NCBI GenBank assembly: GCA_900315705.1
Contig: ONAB01000001.1
Location: forward strand, 62,001 to 126,000
Direction of reading: 5' to 3'
From: an uncultured Bacteroidales bacterium
GTDB taxonomy: Bacteria > Bacteroidota > Bacteroidia > Bacteroidales > WCHB1-69
DNA length: 64,000 nt
Part shown: piece by piece, positions 42,071 to 51,212 of the stretch
How positions within the stretch are numbered: the first letter of the stretch is position 1
Layout of the letters: each line of letters starts with the position of its first letter
Notes under the pieces: model-generated
Seen by the model: only the letters and a program-made list of their open reading frames with translations
The model's database searches: none
What the model was told of the DNA's origin: nothing
Position numbers and translations under genes: made by a program

Positions 42071-45000
42071 CTATTCGCCATCGGGCTCATCCGGTTCTTC
42101 CTCCTCCTCAATATTGGTGAAATAGTTCTTCACAAACTTGTTCTTCCACCCTCTGTTGCCCAACTTGTAGGTGAAGGAGGGGAGACCTGCGGCGTTGTCA
42201 GGCGCCAACGAACGGTTCTTGGCCTTGGTGTTCTTGATGGCATTGTTGAAGTTGACATCCGACGAGAAGGCCGACACGACATTGTTGTCGAATTGGAAGT
42301 AGTAGAACTGCTCGTCAAATTCGAAATAGACGTACAGCTTGTTTCGCGAGCCTCTTTTCTCCACCACAATACGGCCGGGCACCATCTTGTACACAGTCTT
42401 TCCGCCACAAATGATGAGGGGCAGAGTGGTCTGCGACTTGAAGGTGGAGAGGTCTTTGTCCCACACAAAGTCGATGTTGGAGAACATAAACTTCACTTGC
42501 AAAGCTTCGGGCAGACGTTTGTTGCCGAGAGCCGCGTTGCGGATATAACGTTCATATTCTGTCTTTCCAAGAATCTCATACAGGGCTTCGTTGTAGGCCT
42601 CGTCTTCCGACACGTCCACGAACTCCAGATTGGTGTTGTTGTCCAAAGCCTTGTTCATCAAACGCATACTTTCATCGTTGAAGAAGAAGTTGATGGAGGT
42701 GGTGGCGAACATCTCGGCGGAGTCGGCGAACATATAGTTGATGATGGTACCGTTGGTGGTGAAATCCACACGGCCCAACTTGGCTCCGATGTCAATCTTA
42801 CCCCGGCCGATGGAGACGCAGTCGTCGGTGCGCAGGGTGATGATGTTGCCGTGGGCGCTCGAGTCTGCCAGCTTCTCTTTGGAGGCGGCCCGGAACTCAC
42901 GTGTATCGCGGTCGTAGGTGATGTAGCCGTAAACCGTGATGTAGTCGGCGTCATTGCGCTGGTGCTTGGCGTGACCGAAGGCAGTATAGATGCGGCCGGT
43001 GACGTTGGAGGAGGAGATGGACACCTTCACGGGCAGATCACTCATATCCTTGGTGCGATCGTGGATTTGCAACATAATGTTGTTGGGGTCCACCTGCTGG
43101 AGAATCTTCATACGGGCGTGCGGCACCGTGTCGCAACCCGTGCGGATTTCCACACCGCCGAAGTAGGAGAGGAAGGGCTGCGTGCTGTGCAACTCGGCGC
43201 GGCCGTCGAAACCGAACTGGTCGCTGAACTGGAAGTTTTTCTCCAATGGTATCTTGGCGTGCCCGATGGTCTCCTTCATATAATATATGGTATCCATATA
43301 CAAGGACTGCACCCGCTCGTCGGCATCCACATAATCGTAGTAGCCGTTGGCATAGAAACGCGTTGCGCTCTGGATGCGCGTGTTGCAGTTGTACATTTCG
43401 TGGTATTTGTTGTCGCGGCCCGCCAGAATGCGCGATTTGTTGAGCGGATCCATCACGGCCTTCTTGCGGATGGTCACATCCCCGTTCTTCGGGGTGATGG
43501 CAGCATCGCCCACGTTGATGTAGCGCACGCCGTGGGCTGTGATGACGTTCTGCGTGAAGTCGAACTCGGCACTCAACGCACCAAATCGGTAGCCCACCGA
43601 CGGGTCGGCGGCGTAAAGCTCATTGCCCGGCTCCGGTGCCATATCCACCAGATCGCGGATGGGCGTGTTGTCAATATCCGTGTTCTTATAGTCATCTTCC
43701 CATTGGAAACGAAGCAGCGTGGAGTCAATGGGATCCCAGAAAAACTCCTTGGCCGTGGCCTTGATTTCGTTTTTGACAAAATAGACCTCCGAAGCCTTGC
43801 CATTGGCGACGAAATGGCCTACACGGGTCTTGAAGTCCACGTGCGAGTTGTAGTTGTCAGTGGTGAAGGCAATGTTGTCGTTGCCTTCGCTGATGTCGTA
43901 AATACGCAGGTCAGACGTGTCGGCATTGACCTCGTGATGCTTGAAGGCAAACAGCTTGGAGGTGATGTCGGCGCGGTTGAACTTGAAGACACCGGTGCCG
44001 AACATCCCATACGGCGTGATTTTGGAATTGCCCACCAATTCGGTCTCCCGGAAGATGCTGATGGGGTTCTTGCGGGTATGAATGAACATTTGGTCCTGAT
44101 AAGGCTCCCAATGCAGGTAGGCCTCGTCCACAGAGGCGGGCGGGAACTCGGTGCCGGCAAGTTGCTCATCCACCCTGTGCTGGTTGGCGTTGCCGTTGGT
44201 GGAGTCCAGGTAGAAGACCAAACTGTCGGACATCGTGTGGGAGGTGACGTAGTCGATGTTGCCCTTGCCGCGCAAGCCTCTGTTGCTGAGGTCAATAGTG
44301 CCCTGATAGCCGCCCTTGCCTTCGTACATTGGCAGACCCGAGGTCTTGTGCCGGAAACCGAGCGAGAAGTCGGGACGTACCTGCAAAGGCTCTGCGATGT
44401 CCGGGAAAATGCCACCCGACACCAACGCTCCGGTGAACTTCATCGAGTCAATCACGAAATTGTCCAGATTCACGATGCGGAACTGGTTCACGGCATAGAA
44501 GAAACGGTTACGGTCATACACACCGTTCAGCACATAGGGCTGGTCGTAGAAGACCTTGCCACCCTTGCGGGCCTCGAAGATGGGGTAGTCGGGATAATCC
44601 ACCATACCACTCTTGTTGCCGGGTACATCAATGTAAAGGACGCCGGAAATCTCTTCAATTTGACTGCGAACCCGTTGCAACCGATGGTCACCGTACATAT
44701 CCACTGGACCGTTCTTGTCTTCCACATACATAATCAAAGTGTCGATGACATCCATATCCACGAGGAAACGGTCATAGTCGAAATGACAGTTGTGGGTCAC
44801 AAAGTCGAACAAACCGCCGATGACGCGCCCCGAGAACACCATATCACGGTTCTTCTTGACGGTCACCATCTCGTTCATCGGATAGACGTTCACAATCTGC
44901 GGGTCACTGAGCACGAAGAACTCGCACCCCGTGATCTTCAAGTCATTGGTGAGCAGGTCCAGCGAGGCGTAGTGGTTCTTCGACTCCAAACGGATGTAGT

Positions 45001-46561
45001 CGTAGTCGCGCTTTTTCACCTGATTGTTCAGATAACGGGCAATCTTGCTACGATAGTAAAGCTGGTTGTTGTTGATGTCATATTCGATGAAGCCGCGGGC
45101 AGCGAAGTCAATCATCATCGCTTTGATGTCCAAGGGCGGTTTGTTGAACCACAGGATGACATCTTCAATGGTGACCGGACCGTAATCTTCACCGTTGTAC
45201 AGCTGCCAAAGCGTGTACAAGGGGTTGACATTGTTGTAGCCGGCAATTTCGTGCATCACCGACTCGTCATAATAATTGTATGATTCAAAGAATGCTGAAC
45301 TCTCAACCGTCTGCCCGACGATGGGGCGGAACTCAATGCGCTTGTCATTGGTATTCCACTGCACAGATTCCACATAAATGTCGAGTTTGTGGTACGAGTC
45401 GAAGAATGGGGAACGGCCCACCCCCTGTTTGGGACGGGAGATGAGCAGGTCCTTGGTTTCGTTGTCGTACTTGAAGTTGGCGGCCGGGTGGTAGATGGAG
45501 TCGGTTTCCAGATAGAGACTCACCTTGGCATCCTCAGAGAGCAGGTTGGTGGGTTTGATGAGGAAACTGTGGGAGAGTGCCCGGATGATGACCTCGCCTT
45601 CGCGGCGGATGGAGACCATAGCGAGGGTGTCGCCCTCCGTGGTTCCGAAGATGGAGGAACCGCGCAACTCAAAACCGCCAACATAGTCCACGTCGGGGTA
45701 GAGGTTGGGGATGGCCAGCATACGGCTCTCACTGACAAATCTTGGGTAGGTGGCCTTCTCCTCCGTGGTGGGCAGCGAGGCCTTGTACTCCACACGCCCG
45801 TAGATGGGCTCGCTGAACAGGGCAGGGTAGTGGAAGGTGGCGTGCTCCGACCGCAACTGCGGGTAGCGCAGGTCAATCTCACTCTCCTGCAATGTGGCGC
45901 GCACACTAAGGTCCAGACCGGCACGGTCCCAGAACACTTTGCCCCCCTTGGCATTGAACTTCAGCCGCGAGGGATAGTATCGGCCACTGATGTCGGCCAC
46001 CTCAAAGCTGTCTTTCTTGGATGAGGCTATCAGATTGATGTCCTTGAAGTCGAAATAGGGCTCCTGGTCAAATCCCATCTTGTCGGCCCAACCCATCGCC
46101 GTCCACTGCACGTTGTCCCCGCTGTTGAGGATGTTGTTCTTGAAGAACTGCGTGTAGAGCTGCATCTTGGCTGGGAATTGCGTTAAGGTGTGGGTGGCGT
46201 GGTAGTCCACGAATTGGTTCCACACGGTCAACTCGTCTGCAAAGTCACTGGCTGTGAAAGCCATATAGGCGTGAATAAACGAGGCAAACTGCGGTATAGG
46301 ACGCATCTTGCGCTTCATCAGTTTGTTGGATGCTTCGATGAATGCCTCTTGCGCATCGGCACTGATGCCCGTGGTCCAGTATTCGGTGAACTCTTTCAAC
46401 AACTCGTCGGCCTCCTTCTGCCGGTCCTTGTTAACGGTCGAAAGATACTCTTTCATCTCCTCGACAGTCTTGGAGGGGTCGTGTGAAAATGAAGTGAAAC
46501 GCTGTGCCTGGACCATAAGTGCACTGCACAGCGCAATCAGGAGAATGATGTATTTCTTCAT
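42071..46561 (-). CDS. Very large exported protein of unknown function (1496 residues)
   Basis: The protein starts MKKYIILLIALCSALMVQAQ, a signal peptide, at 46561. That ATG overlaps the prmA stop by 4 bases; the longer frame lies inside prmA and is rejected. After a helical N-terminal part (about 25-200) the sequence is dominated by short beta-strand-like stretches rich in aromatic residues (DAKVSLYLETDSIYHP, AEVDF-type strands) up to the acidic tail EEEEEPDEPDGE. I find no repeat unit, sorting domain or catalytic motif. It could be a large periplasmic or outer-membrane-linked scaffold. I do not recognise the family with confidence. Confidence 0.85.
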   Translation of the reverse strand: MKKYIILLIALCSALMVQAQRFTSFSHDPSKTVEEMKEYLSTVNKDRQKEADELLKEFTEYWTTGISADAQEAFIEASNKLMKRKMRPIPQFASFIHAYMAFTASDFADELTVWNQFVDYHATHTLTQFPAKMQLYTQFFKNNILNSGDNVQWTAMGWADKMGFDQEPYFDFKDINLIASSKKDSFEVADISGRYYPSRLKFNAKGGKVFWDRAGLDLSVRATLQESEIDLRYPQLRSEHATFHYPALFSEPIYGRVEYKASLPTTEEKATYPRFVSESRMLAIPNLYPDVDYVGGFELRGSSIFGTTEGDTLAMVSIRREGEVIIRALSHSFLIKPTNLLSEDAKVSLYLETDSIYHPAANFKYDNETKDLLISRPKQGVGRSPFFDSYHKLDIYVESVQWNTNDKRIEFRPIVGQTVESSAFFESYNYYDESVMHEIAGYNNVNPLYTLWQLYNGEDYGPVTIEDVILWFNKPPLDIKAMMIDFAARGFIEYDINNNQLYYRSKIARYLNNQVKKRDYDYIRLESKNHYASLDLLTNDLKITGCEFFVLSDPQIVNVYPMNEMVTVKKNRDMVFSGRVIGGLFDFVTHNCHFDYDRFLVDMDVIDTLIMYVEDKNGPVDMYGDHRLQRVRSQIEEISGVLYIDVPGNKSGMVDYPDYPIFEARKGGKVFYDQPYVLNGVYDRNRFFYAVNQFRIVNLDNFVIDSMKFTGALVSGGIFPDIAEPLQVRPDFSLGFRHKTSGLPMYEGKGGYQGTIDLSNRGLRGKGNIDYVTSHTMSDSLVFYLDSTNGNANQHRVDEQLAGTEFPPASVDEAYLHWEPYQDQMFIHTRKNPISIFRETELVGNSKITPYGMFGTGVFKFNRADITSKLFAFKHHEVNADTSDLRIYDISEGNDNIAFTTDNYNSHVDFKTRVGHFVANGKASEVYFVKNEIKATAKEFFWDPIDSTLLRFQWEDDYKNTDIDNTPIRDLVDMAPEPGNELYAADPSVGYRFGALSAEFDFTQNVITAHGVRYINVGDAAITPKNGDVTIRKKAVMDPLNKSRILAGRDNKYHEMYNCNTRIQSATRFYANGYYDYVDADERVQSLYMDTIYYMKETIGHAKIPLEKNFQFSDQFGFDGRAELHSTQPFLSYFGGVEIRTGCDTVPHARMKILQQVDPNNIMLQIHDRTKDMSDLPVKVSISSSNVTGRIYTAFGHAKHQRNDADYITVYGYITYDRDTREFRAASKEKLADSSAHGNIITLRTDDCVSIGRGKIDIGAKLGRVDFTTNGTIINYMFADSAEMFATTSINFFFNDESMRLMNKALDNNTNLEFVDVSEDEAYNEALYEILGKTEYERYIRNAALGNKRLPEALQVKFMFSNIDFVWDKDLSTFKSQTTLPLIICGGKTVYKMVPGRIVVEKRGSRNKLYVYFEFDEQFYYFQFDNNVVSAFSSDVNFNNAIKNTKAKNRSLAPDNAAGLPSFTYKLGNRGWKNKFVKNYFTNIEEEEEPDEPDGE

Positions 46562-47409
46562 AATTGGATTTTGCGGAATTGGGCGGCTACCCAGTTGTCC
46601 ATCACTTTGTGCGAAACATATTGCATTCCGTGCTCTTCGCAGCATTGCCGCAAGAGATCGAGGTCCTTGCCGTCATAGAAGCCGCTTAAAAACAGCAGGC
46701 CTCCCTCGTTCAGGCAGGGAATGTATGTGGGAATGTCGTTGAGAAGGATGTTGCGGTTGATGTTGGCGAGGATGATGTCGTATTTCTCTTTGCCAAGCAA
46801 CGAGGCGTCGCCAAGCAGCACCTGGATGTCCTCGCAGTGGTTGTGGGCCACATTTTCCAGCCCGTTGCGATAGGCCCACTCGTCGTTGTCGATGGCGGTG
46901 ACGGGGCTTGCGCCGCGCAGACGTGCCAGAATGGCCAACACTCCCGTGCCGGAGCCCATATCCAAAAGCGACTTGCCCTCCATATCGGTCTCCAACACGT
47001 ACTCGGCCATCTGATAGGTCGTGGCGTGCTTGGCGGTGCCGAACGACATCTTCGGCTCGATGACGATGTCGAACTCCATCTCGGGCCGCGCCGGGTGGAA
47101 GGGCGCGCGCACGTAACAGCGGTCGGCAATGACCACAGGCGTGTAATTCGATTCCCACTCCTTGTTCCAGTCGCGGTCGGGCATCGCCTCCACAGTGCAG
47201 GTCACCTTGACGTCCGGGAATCCGTGGTTTTCCACCACCTCCTTGACAGCGGCTTCATCATAATCCTTCACAGGAATGTAACATAACAACTCCTCTTCCG
47301 TCTCCCCGTCCATAAAACTGTCGCAGCCGATATCGGCCATCATTGCCGTGAAAATCTCTTTCCAGGGGTCGGAAGGCGTGATGTTGAGTTTGATTTCGTT
47401 GTATTGCAT
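46558..47409 (-). CDS. prmA: Ribosomal protein L11 methyltransferase
   Basis: PrmA trimethylates ribosomal protein L11 with AdoMet. The 283-residue protein has an N-terminal L11-recognition domain (about 1-90), the linker with DRDWNKEWESNYTPVVI, MSFGTAKHATTYQMAEY, the AdoMet motif LLDMGSGTGVLAILARLRGA, and ILANINRNILLND with the NPxY-like position. All as expected. It overlaps the next gene by 4 bases (ATGA) and lies 24 bases after the PepSY-like gene. Confidence 0.95.
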   Translation of the reverse strand: MQYNEIKLNITPSDPWKEIFTAMMADIGCDSFMDGETEEELLCYIPVKDYDEAAVKEVVENHGFPDVKVTCTVEAMPDRDWNKEWESNYTPVVIADRCYVRAPFHPARPEMEFDIVIEPKMSFGTAKHATTYQMAEYVLETDMEGKSLLDMGSGTGVLAILARLRGASPVTAIDNDEWAYRNGLENVAHNHCEDIQVLLGDASLLGKEKYDIILANINRNILLNDIPTYIPCLNEGGLLFLSGFYDGKDLDLLRQCCEEHGMQYVSHKVMDNWVAAQFRKIQL

Positions 47410-47433
47410 AGGTTATTGGTTTTTCTTCAAGGT

Positions 47434-49035
47434 CTATTCTAACGGCCGTCCCGAGGTGTTGAACCAGAGCACTTCCTCCTCATTGGTCTTCTTGTTCACG
47501 ATGAAGACCTTGTAGCAGTTCAGCTTCTCGGCCATCTTGCGGACATTGTAGAACTCGGTGACTTTGAAGTTTTTGTAGTTCTTCTTGAGATAGTCTTGGA
47601 TGGTGGCGTTGAGGTTCTCCACTTTGCCCATCACCATCGTCTCCACGATTTCGCCGTAGCTGTTGAAGACGCAGATCTCCTTGCCGCGGGCGCTGAAGAA
47701 GATGGCCTGGAAGTTCATCTCGTCGTCCTCTTTCCACTCCACATTGGTTACGCGCGGATATTTGAGACGGAAAGCGGCCTTCACGTTCTCCGGCACGCTC
47801 TTCGCGTCGTCGTTGTCCAGCGTCATATTCATCTTTTCATAATATTTGTCCAACGCATCGTCATCAGAACTGCTCTGATTGCCGGCCTCGCCCAACTGGT
47901 AGTCGGGGTCAATGGTGCGGATCAGCTTGCCGGTCTTGTCGAAAATGACAGTGGTGACCAGTTTGGCCTTGTAGTTGGCCTTCTCGTAGAAGTCCACCAT
48001 CGTCTTGTCCTGCTTGTCGGCACGCTGCTCACGCACGGCGGTCTTGAACTTGAATCCTTTGTAGAAGTCGTTGAGATGCTTCAGCATCGGGCCGGTGACC
48101 GATTCTTCGGGCAATATGGTGAGTGTCTTGTCCCACATACCGTTGGGTTTGATATAAACGGCGGTCTTCTTGCCGGAATAGACGCATTTGGCCACATAGC
48201 AGCTGTCAATCTTGAACCAGTTGAGGTCTTCGGGATGCATCACCTTCTTGGCCAAGGCTTTGGTGACAATCTCAGGTATGGTGTTGGGCTTCAGGGCAAC
48301 GTTGCCGTGCTCGTCGGTGACCACCACTTCGGGTTTTTCTTTCTTGGGTTTCTCGGCTTTTTCCTCCTTGGGTTCCTTCGGGGCAGTCTCCTTCACGGGT
48401 TTGGGCTCCTTGGGAGCGGTTTCCTTGACGGGTTTTGGAGCCTCCTCTTTGGGCTTGTCGGCTTTCGGGGCGGGTTTGTCGGCCACGGGCTTGTCAGCCT
48501 TCGGAGCCGGGGCCTTGGGCGCGGGCTTCTCGGCCGGAGCTAAGGGGTCCTTGAAGTCTTCAGGGTCGGTGCGCGACACCAGCTCGTTGCGCCCCGTGGA
48601 GCTGAACAGCAGTATGGAGGGCTTCGCACCTACACCATCGGGCTTCACCTCAAGGTAGTAGTTCGTCTTCTCATTATCTTTCTCTTCCAAACAGGACTCG
48701 CTCACCACAAAGTCAGGGTAGTTCTGGCGCACATACGCCATAATTGACGAAGGCAGCTCGTTCTGCGGAACGTTGAAGTGCGTGTGCAGCCACTCACCGG
48801 AGCTGGTGATGTACACTTTCCCGTTGGTGCCCTCGTCCTTGATGGTGGCAACATAGTTGTTGCCCTCCTTCAGCCATCCCGTCACTTTGACGTATGGATA
48901 TTGGAATTCGAGGGTTTGGGTGACATCCGCAGGCACGTCGGCGGGTTTCAGCTTCTGTGCGGAAATCGGACTGCTGAAAAATGCAACTATTTGGATAATA
49001 GTCAATAAGAATAGAAGTTGACCAAGTTTTCTCAT
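47434..49035 (-). CDS. Exported multi-domain PepSY-like protein with Pro/Lys/Ala-rich linker
   Basis: A 533-residue protein with a signal peptide (about 1-26, ending PISAQ). Residues 30-165 and 405-533 each hold units with the PepSY-like pattern (PADVTQTLEFQYPYVKVTGW, PENVKAAFRLKYPRVTNVEW, followed by a G-x-W/Y turn), as in the small Bacteroidota PepSY-like periplasmic family. Between them, about 165-245 is a low-complexity spacer of KP, PAPKA and KETAPKEP units that may cross the cell wall layer. Binding function unknown. First gene of a five-gene minus-strand series. Confidence 0.75.
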   Translation of the reverse strand: MRKLGQLLFLLTIIQIVAFFSSPISAQKLKPADVPADVTQTLEFQYPYVKVTGWLKEGNNYVATIKDEGTNGKVYITSSGEWLHTHFNVPQNELPSSIMAYVRQNYPDFVVSESCLEEKDNEKTNYYLEVKPDGVGAKPSILLFSSTGRNELVSRTDPEDFKDPLAPAEKPAPKAPAPKADKPVADKPAPKADKPKEEAPKPVKETAPKEPKPVKETAPKEPKEEKAEKPKKEKPEVVVTDEHGNVALKPNTIPEIVTKALAKKVMHPEDLNWFKIDSCYVAKCVYSGKKTAVYIKPNGMWDKTLTILPEESVTGPMLKHLNDFYKGFKFKTAVREQRADKQDKTMVDFYEKANYKAKLVTTVIFDKTGKLIRTIDPDYQLGEAGNQSSSDDDALDKYYEKMNMTLDNDDAKSVPENVKAAFRLKYPRVTNVEWKEDDEMNFQAIFFSARGKEICVFNSYGEIVETMVMGKVENLNATIQDYLKKNYKNFKVTEFYNVRKMAEKLNCYKVFIVNKKTNEEEVLWFNTSGRPLE

Positions 49036-49063
49036 AAGATTCCTATTTTATTTTAACGAGGGC

Positions 49064-49071
49064 CAAAAATA
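49064..49071 (-). promoter_or_regulatory. Promoter -7 box of the PepSY-like/prmA series
   Basis: TATTTTTG on the minus strand, 29 bases before the ATG at 49035. Confidence 0.65.
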
Positions 49072-49200
49072 CAAAAAAGTAAGGAATGGCGCACAAACCA
49101 AATATGTTTTTTATTAATAATGGTTAAAATGAAAAAAGCAATGAACAGAGACGTGACGTCGGATGAAAAACGAACAGGGTCGCAACTTTATTATTTTTTG

Positions 49201-49208
49201 TATATTTG
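49201..49208 (+). promoter_or_regulatory. Promoter -7 box of ogt (TATATTTG)
   Basis: Lies 20 bases before the ATG at 49228 and within the longer frame, which is therefore rejected. Confidence 0.65.
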
Positions 49209-49227
49209 CCGCCTAAAACTGCTTAAG

Positions 49228-49830
49228 ATGAACGAGATAAAAGTTTGGATTGAGCCGATGACGCCGGAGGAGTTTGCGGGTGTGCAGAAGCCGCTCACCA
49301 TAAACTACAGCATCCAGTCCGCCCCTTTCGGGCGTGTATTGGTGGCATCCACAGCCAAGGGCGTCTGTTTCCTGATGCCCGCGGCGATGAAATGGTCGCC
49401 GGTGGAGACCCTGAAACGCCATTTTCCAAAGGCCAAGTTCCGTTGCCGCACCGTGGCCCTTCACCGCAAGGCCTTGCTGTTGCTGCGCCGTCGTTATGAC
49501 AAAGTTTCCGACCTTTGCCTGCATCTCTACGGAACCCCCTTCCAAATCAATGTGTGGCGCGACCTGCTGACGGTGCCTGTGGGCAAGGTGACCACCTACC
49601 AGAACATCGCCACCCGCATCGGCCGTCCCAAATCTGCCCGTCCCGTAGGCCAGGCCGTCGGCGCCAACCCGGTGATGTGCATCGTGCCCTGCCACCGCGT
49701 GGTCCGAACCAACGGAACGCTCGGCGGCTACCGCTGGGGTGTCGCCCGCAAGGTCAAGTTCCTCAACGAGGAGGCTCTCAAGTCCGTCAAAACCAAAGGT
49801 CTGCACAACTGGGAACCCACCCTCTTTTAG
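49228..49830 (+). CDS. ogt: Methylated-DNA-[protein]-cysteine S-methyltransferase
   Basis: A 200-residue DNA-repair protein that takes the methyl group from O6-methylguanine onto its own cysteine. The active site P154-C155-H156-R157-V158 is intact. TPFQINVWRDLLTVPVGKVTTYQNIA contains the helix-turn-helix that enters the minor groove, and GTLGGYRWG-ARK closes the site. The N-terminal ~90 residues are the less conserved RNaseH-like part, as in Ogt and the Ada C-terminal half; there is no Ada regulatory domain. Monocistronic with its own promoter. Confidence 0.94.
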   Translation: MNEIKVWIEPMTPEEFAGVQKPLTINYSIQSAPFGRVLVASTAKGVCFLMPAAMKWSPVETLKRHFPKAKFRCRTVALHRKALLLLRRRYDKVSDLCLHLYGTPFQINVWRDLLTVPVGKVTTYQNIATRIGRPKSARPVGQAVGANPVMCIVPCHRVVRTNGTLGGYRWGVARKVKFLNEEALKSVKTKGLHNWEPTLF

Positions 49831-49867
49831 CCCCTCCGCATACGACATCTCCTGTTTCCATTTTTTG

Positions 49868-49875
49868 TATTTTTG
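49868..49875 (+). promoter_or_regulatory. Promoter -7 box of mntP
   Basis: TATTTTTG, 53 bases before the ATG at 49921. It overlaps the start of the longest frame. Confidence 0.65.
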
Positions 49876-49920
49876 CCGCTTGATGGCACCCCGTGCCGCA
49901 TAACTGTATTATTCGTCTTG

Positions 49921-50478
49921 ATGATGTCCTATTTCGACCTTCTCGTCCTCTCTGTCAGTCTGGCTCTCGACTGTTTTGCTGTAAGTTGCACGGCAGGCGT
50001 GTCACAACCCCGACTCAAACTCCGCCAGGTGCTGCTGTTTGCATTCTTTTTCGGATCCTTCCAGGCGATGATGCCCCTCATTGGTTGGTTCGGCGGCGAG
50101 GCCCTCGTCTCCTACATCAGTCGCTTTGCCCCGTGGATTGCCTTCTTGATCTTGCTGTTTATAGGAGGAAAAATGATTTTGGAAGGCGTCCGGAACAAGG
50201 AGGAGGATCTTTTCGACATCACAAAATTCCGTACGGTCCTGCTATTGTCGGTGGCCACCAGCATTGATGCCCTCGCCGTGGGCTTCGGCTTTGCGATGAT
50301 GCAGGAAACACGCATTGGTCGGGCAGTCGCCCATATCGGCGTTGTCTCCTTCCTGATGTCATTGTTAGGCTATGGCCTGACCAGCCGCTGGAGCACCCGC
50401 GTCAAGGCCAATGTGGCGGAGATAATCGGCGGGGTGGTGCTGATTCTTATAGGATTGAAAATATTGTTAGTCAAATAG
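49921..50478 (+). CDS. mntP: Manganese efflux pump, MntP family
   Basis: A 185-residue protein with six membrane segments in two repeats. Each repeat carries an Asp motif: LALDCFAVS in the first and ATSIDALAVGFG in the second, the residues that bind Mn(II) in MntP. The FGSFQAMMPLIGWFGG element is also typical. It exports Mn(II) to protect against overload. It starts at the tandem ATG 49921/49924. In other bacteria mntP is controlled by a yybP-ykoY riboswitch or MntR, but I see no riboswitch in the short leader. coaX follows after 2 bases. Confidence 0.92.
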   Translation: MMSYFDLLVLSVSLALDCFAVSCTAGVSQPRLKLRQVLLFAFFFGSFQAMMPLIGWFGGEALVSYISRFAPWIAFLILLFIGGKMILEGVRNKEEDLFDITKFRTVLLLSVATSIDALAVGFGFAMMQETRIGRAVAHIGVVSFLMSLLGYGLTSRWSTRVKANVAEIIGGVVLILIGLKILLVK

Positions 50479-50480
50479 AT

Positions 50481-51212
50481 ATGTATTTAGCCATTGATAT
50501 TGGAAATACAAGTCAGAAATTAGCCCTGTTTGACCAGAATGGCCGACAGTGCCAATGGCTTCGCAAGGAGCAACTGACATTGGAGGATTTGCAACAGCTC
50601 TTTTCGCAATATCCGGTGAAGGCCGCCATCCTTTCTTCGGTGGGCGACGAGGCGGCCCCGTTGGAGGAGTTCTTGAAAACGCGGGTGCCCACCTATCGGC
50701 TGACCTCCGACCTGCAACTTCCTGTGACGCTGTGCTATGCCACGCCAGCATCGCTGGGTGCCGATCGCATTGCCAGCGCCGCTGGGGCGCACGCTCTTTT
50801 CCCCGACTGCAACGTGCTGGTGGTGCAGGCCGGCACCTGCCTCGTCACTGACCTGGTGACTGCCGCCGGCCAATACCTCGGCGGCACCATCGCCCCCGGA
50901 CTGCGGATGCGCTTGCGGGCGCTGCCGCAATTCACCGCGCACCTGCCTCTGCTCGACCCTGAGCCCGTGGATTATCTGGTCGGTAATTCCACGGCGCAAT
51001 CCATCCTGTCTGGCGTCGTAAATGGCTATGTTTGTGAGATTCAGGGAATGATTTCTCGCTATGAAACACAATATTCCGGCCTGAAAGTCGTTCTGTCTGG
51101 CGGCGATGCGCCACTGTTGGAAAGTTCATTAAAAAATAGTATATTTGCCGCCCAAAATTTAGTGCTGTTGGGATTGTATGAAATCTTGCATTTTAATGTT
51201 TCGGAAACTTGA
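50481..51212 (+). CDS. coaX: Type III pantothenate kinase with altered catalytic site
   Basis: CoaX phosphorylates pantothenate in the first step of CoA synthesis. The 243-residue protein has the phosphate-binding D6-I-G-N-T at the start, SLGADRIASAAGA, and YLGGTIAPGLRMRLRAL. However, the second motif, normally DxGTAxT with the catalytic-base Asp, reads QAGTCLVTD, so the key Asp is Q116. This could be inactive, or another residue may substitute. The downstream outer-membrane gene starts within its last codons. Confidence 0.9.
   Translation: MYLAIDIGNTSQKLALFDQNGRQCQWLRKEQLTLEDLQQLFSQYPVKAAILSSVGDEAAPLEEFLKTRVPTYRLTSDLQLPVTLCYATPASLGADRIASAAGAHALFPDCNVLVVQAGTCLVTDLVTAAGQYLGGTIAPGLRMRLRALPQFTAHLPLLDPEPVDYLVGNSTAQSILSGVVNGYVCEIQGMISRYETQYSGLKVVLSGGDAPLLESSLKNSIFAAQNLVLLGLYEILHFNVSET

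Noticed and set aside
42293-45283. A 996-residue open frame on the plus strand
   Set aside because: It is fully antisense to the 1496-residue gene, has no start signal or family pattern, and its valine/histidine-rich text is typical of the antisense of GC-rich coding DNA.
49873-49920. Longer N-terminus of MntP
   Set aside because: The promoter box overlaps this stretch; MntP proteins start near the first membrane segment.
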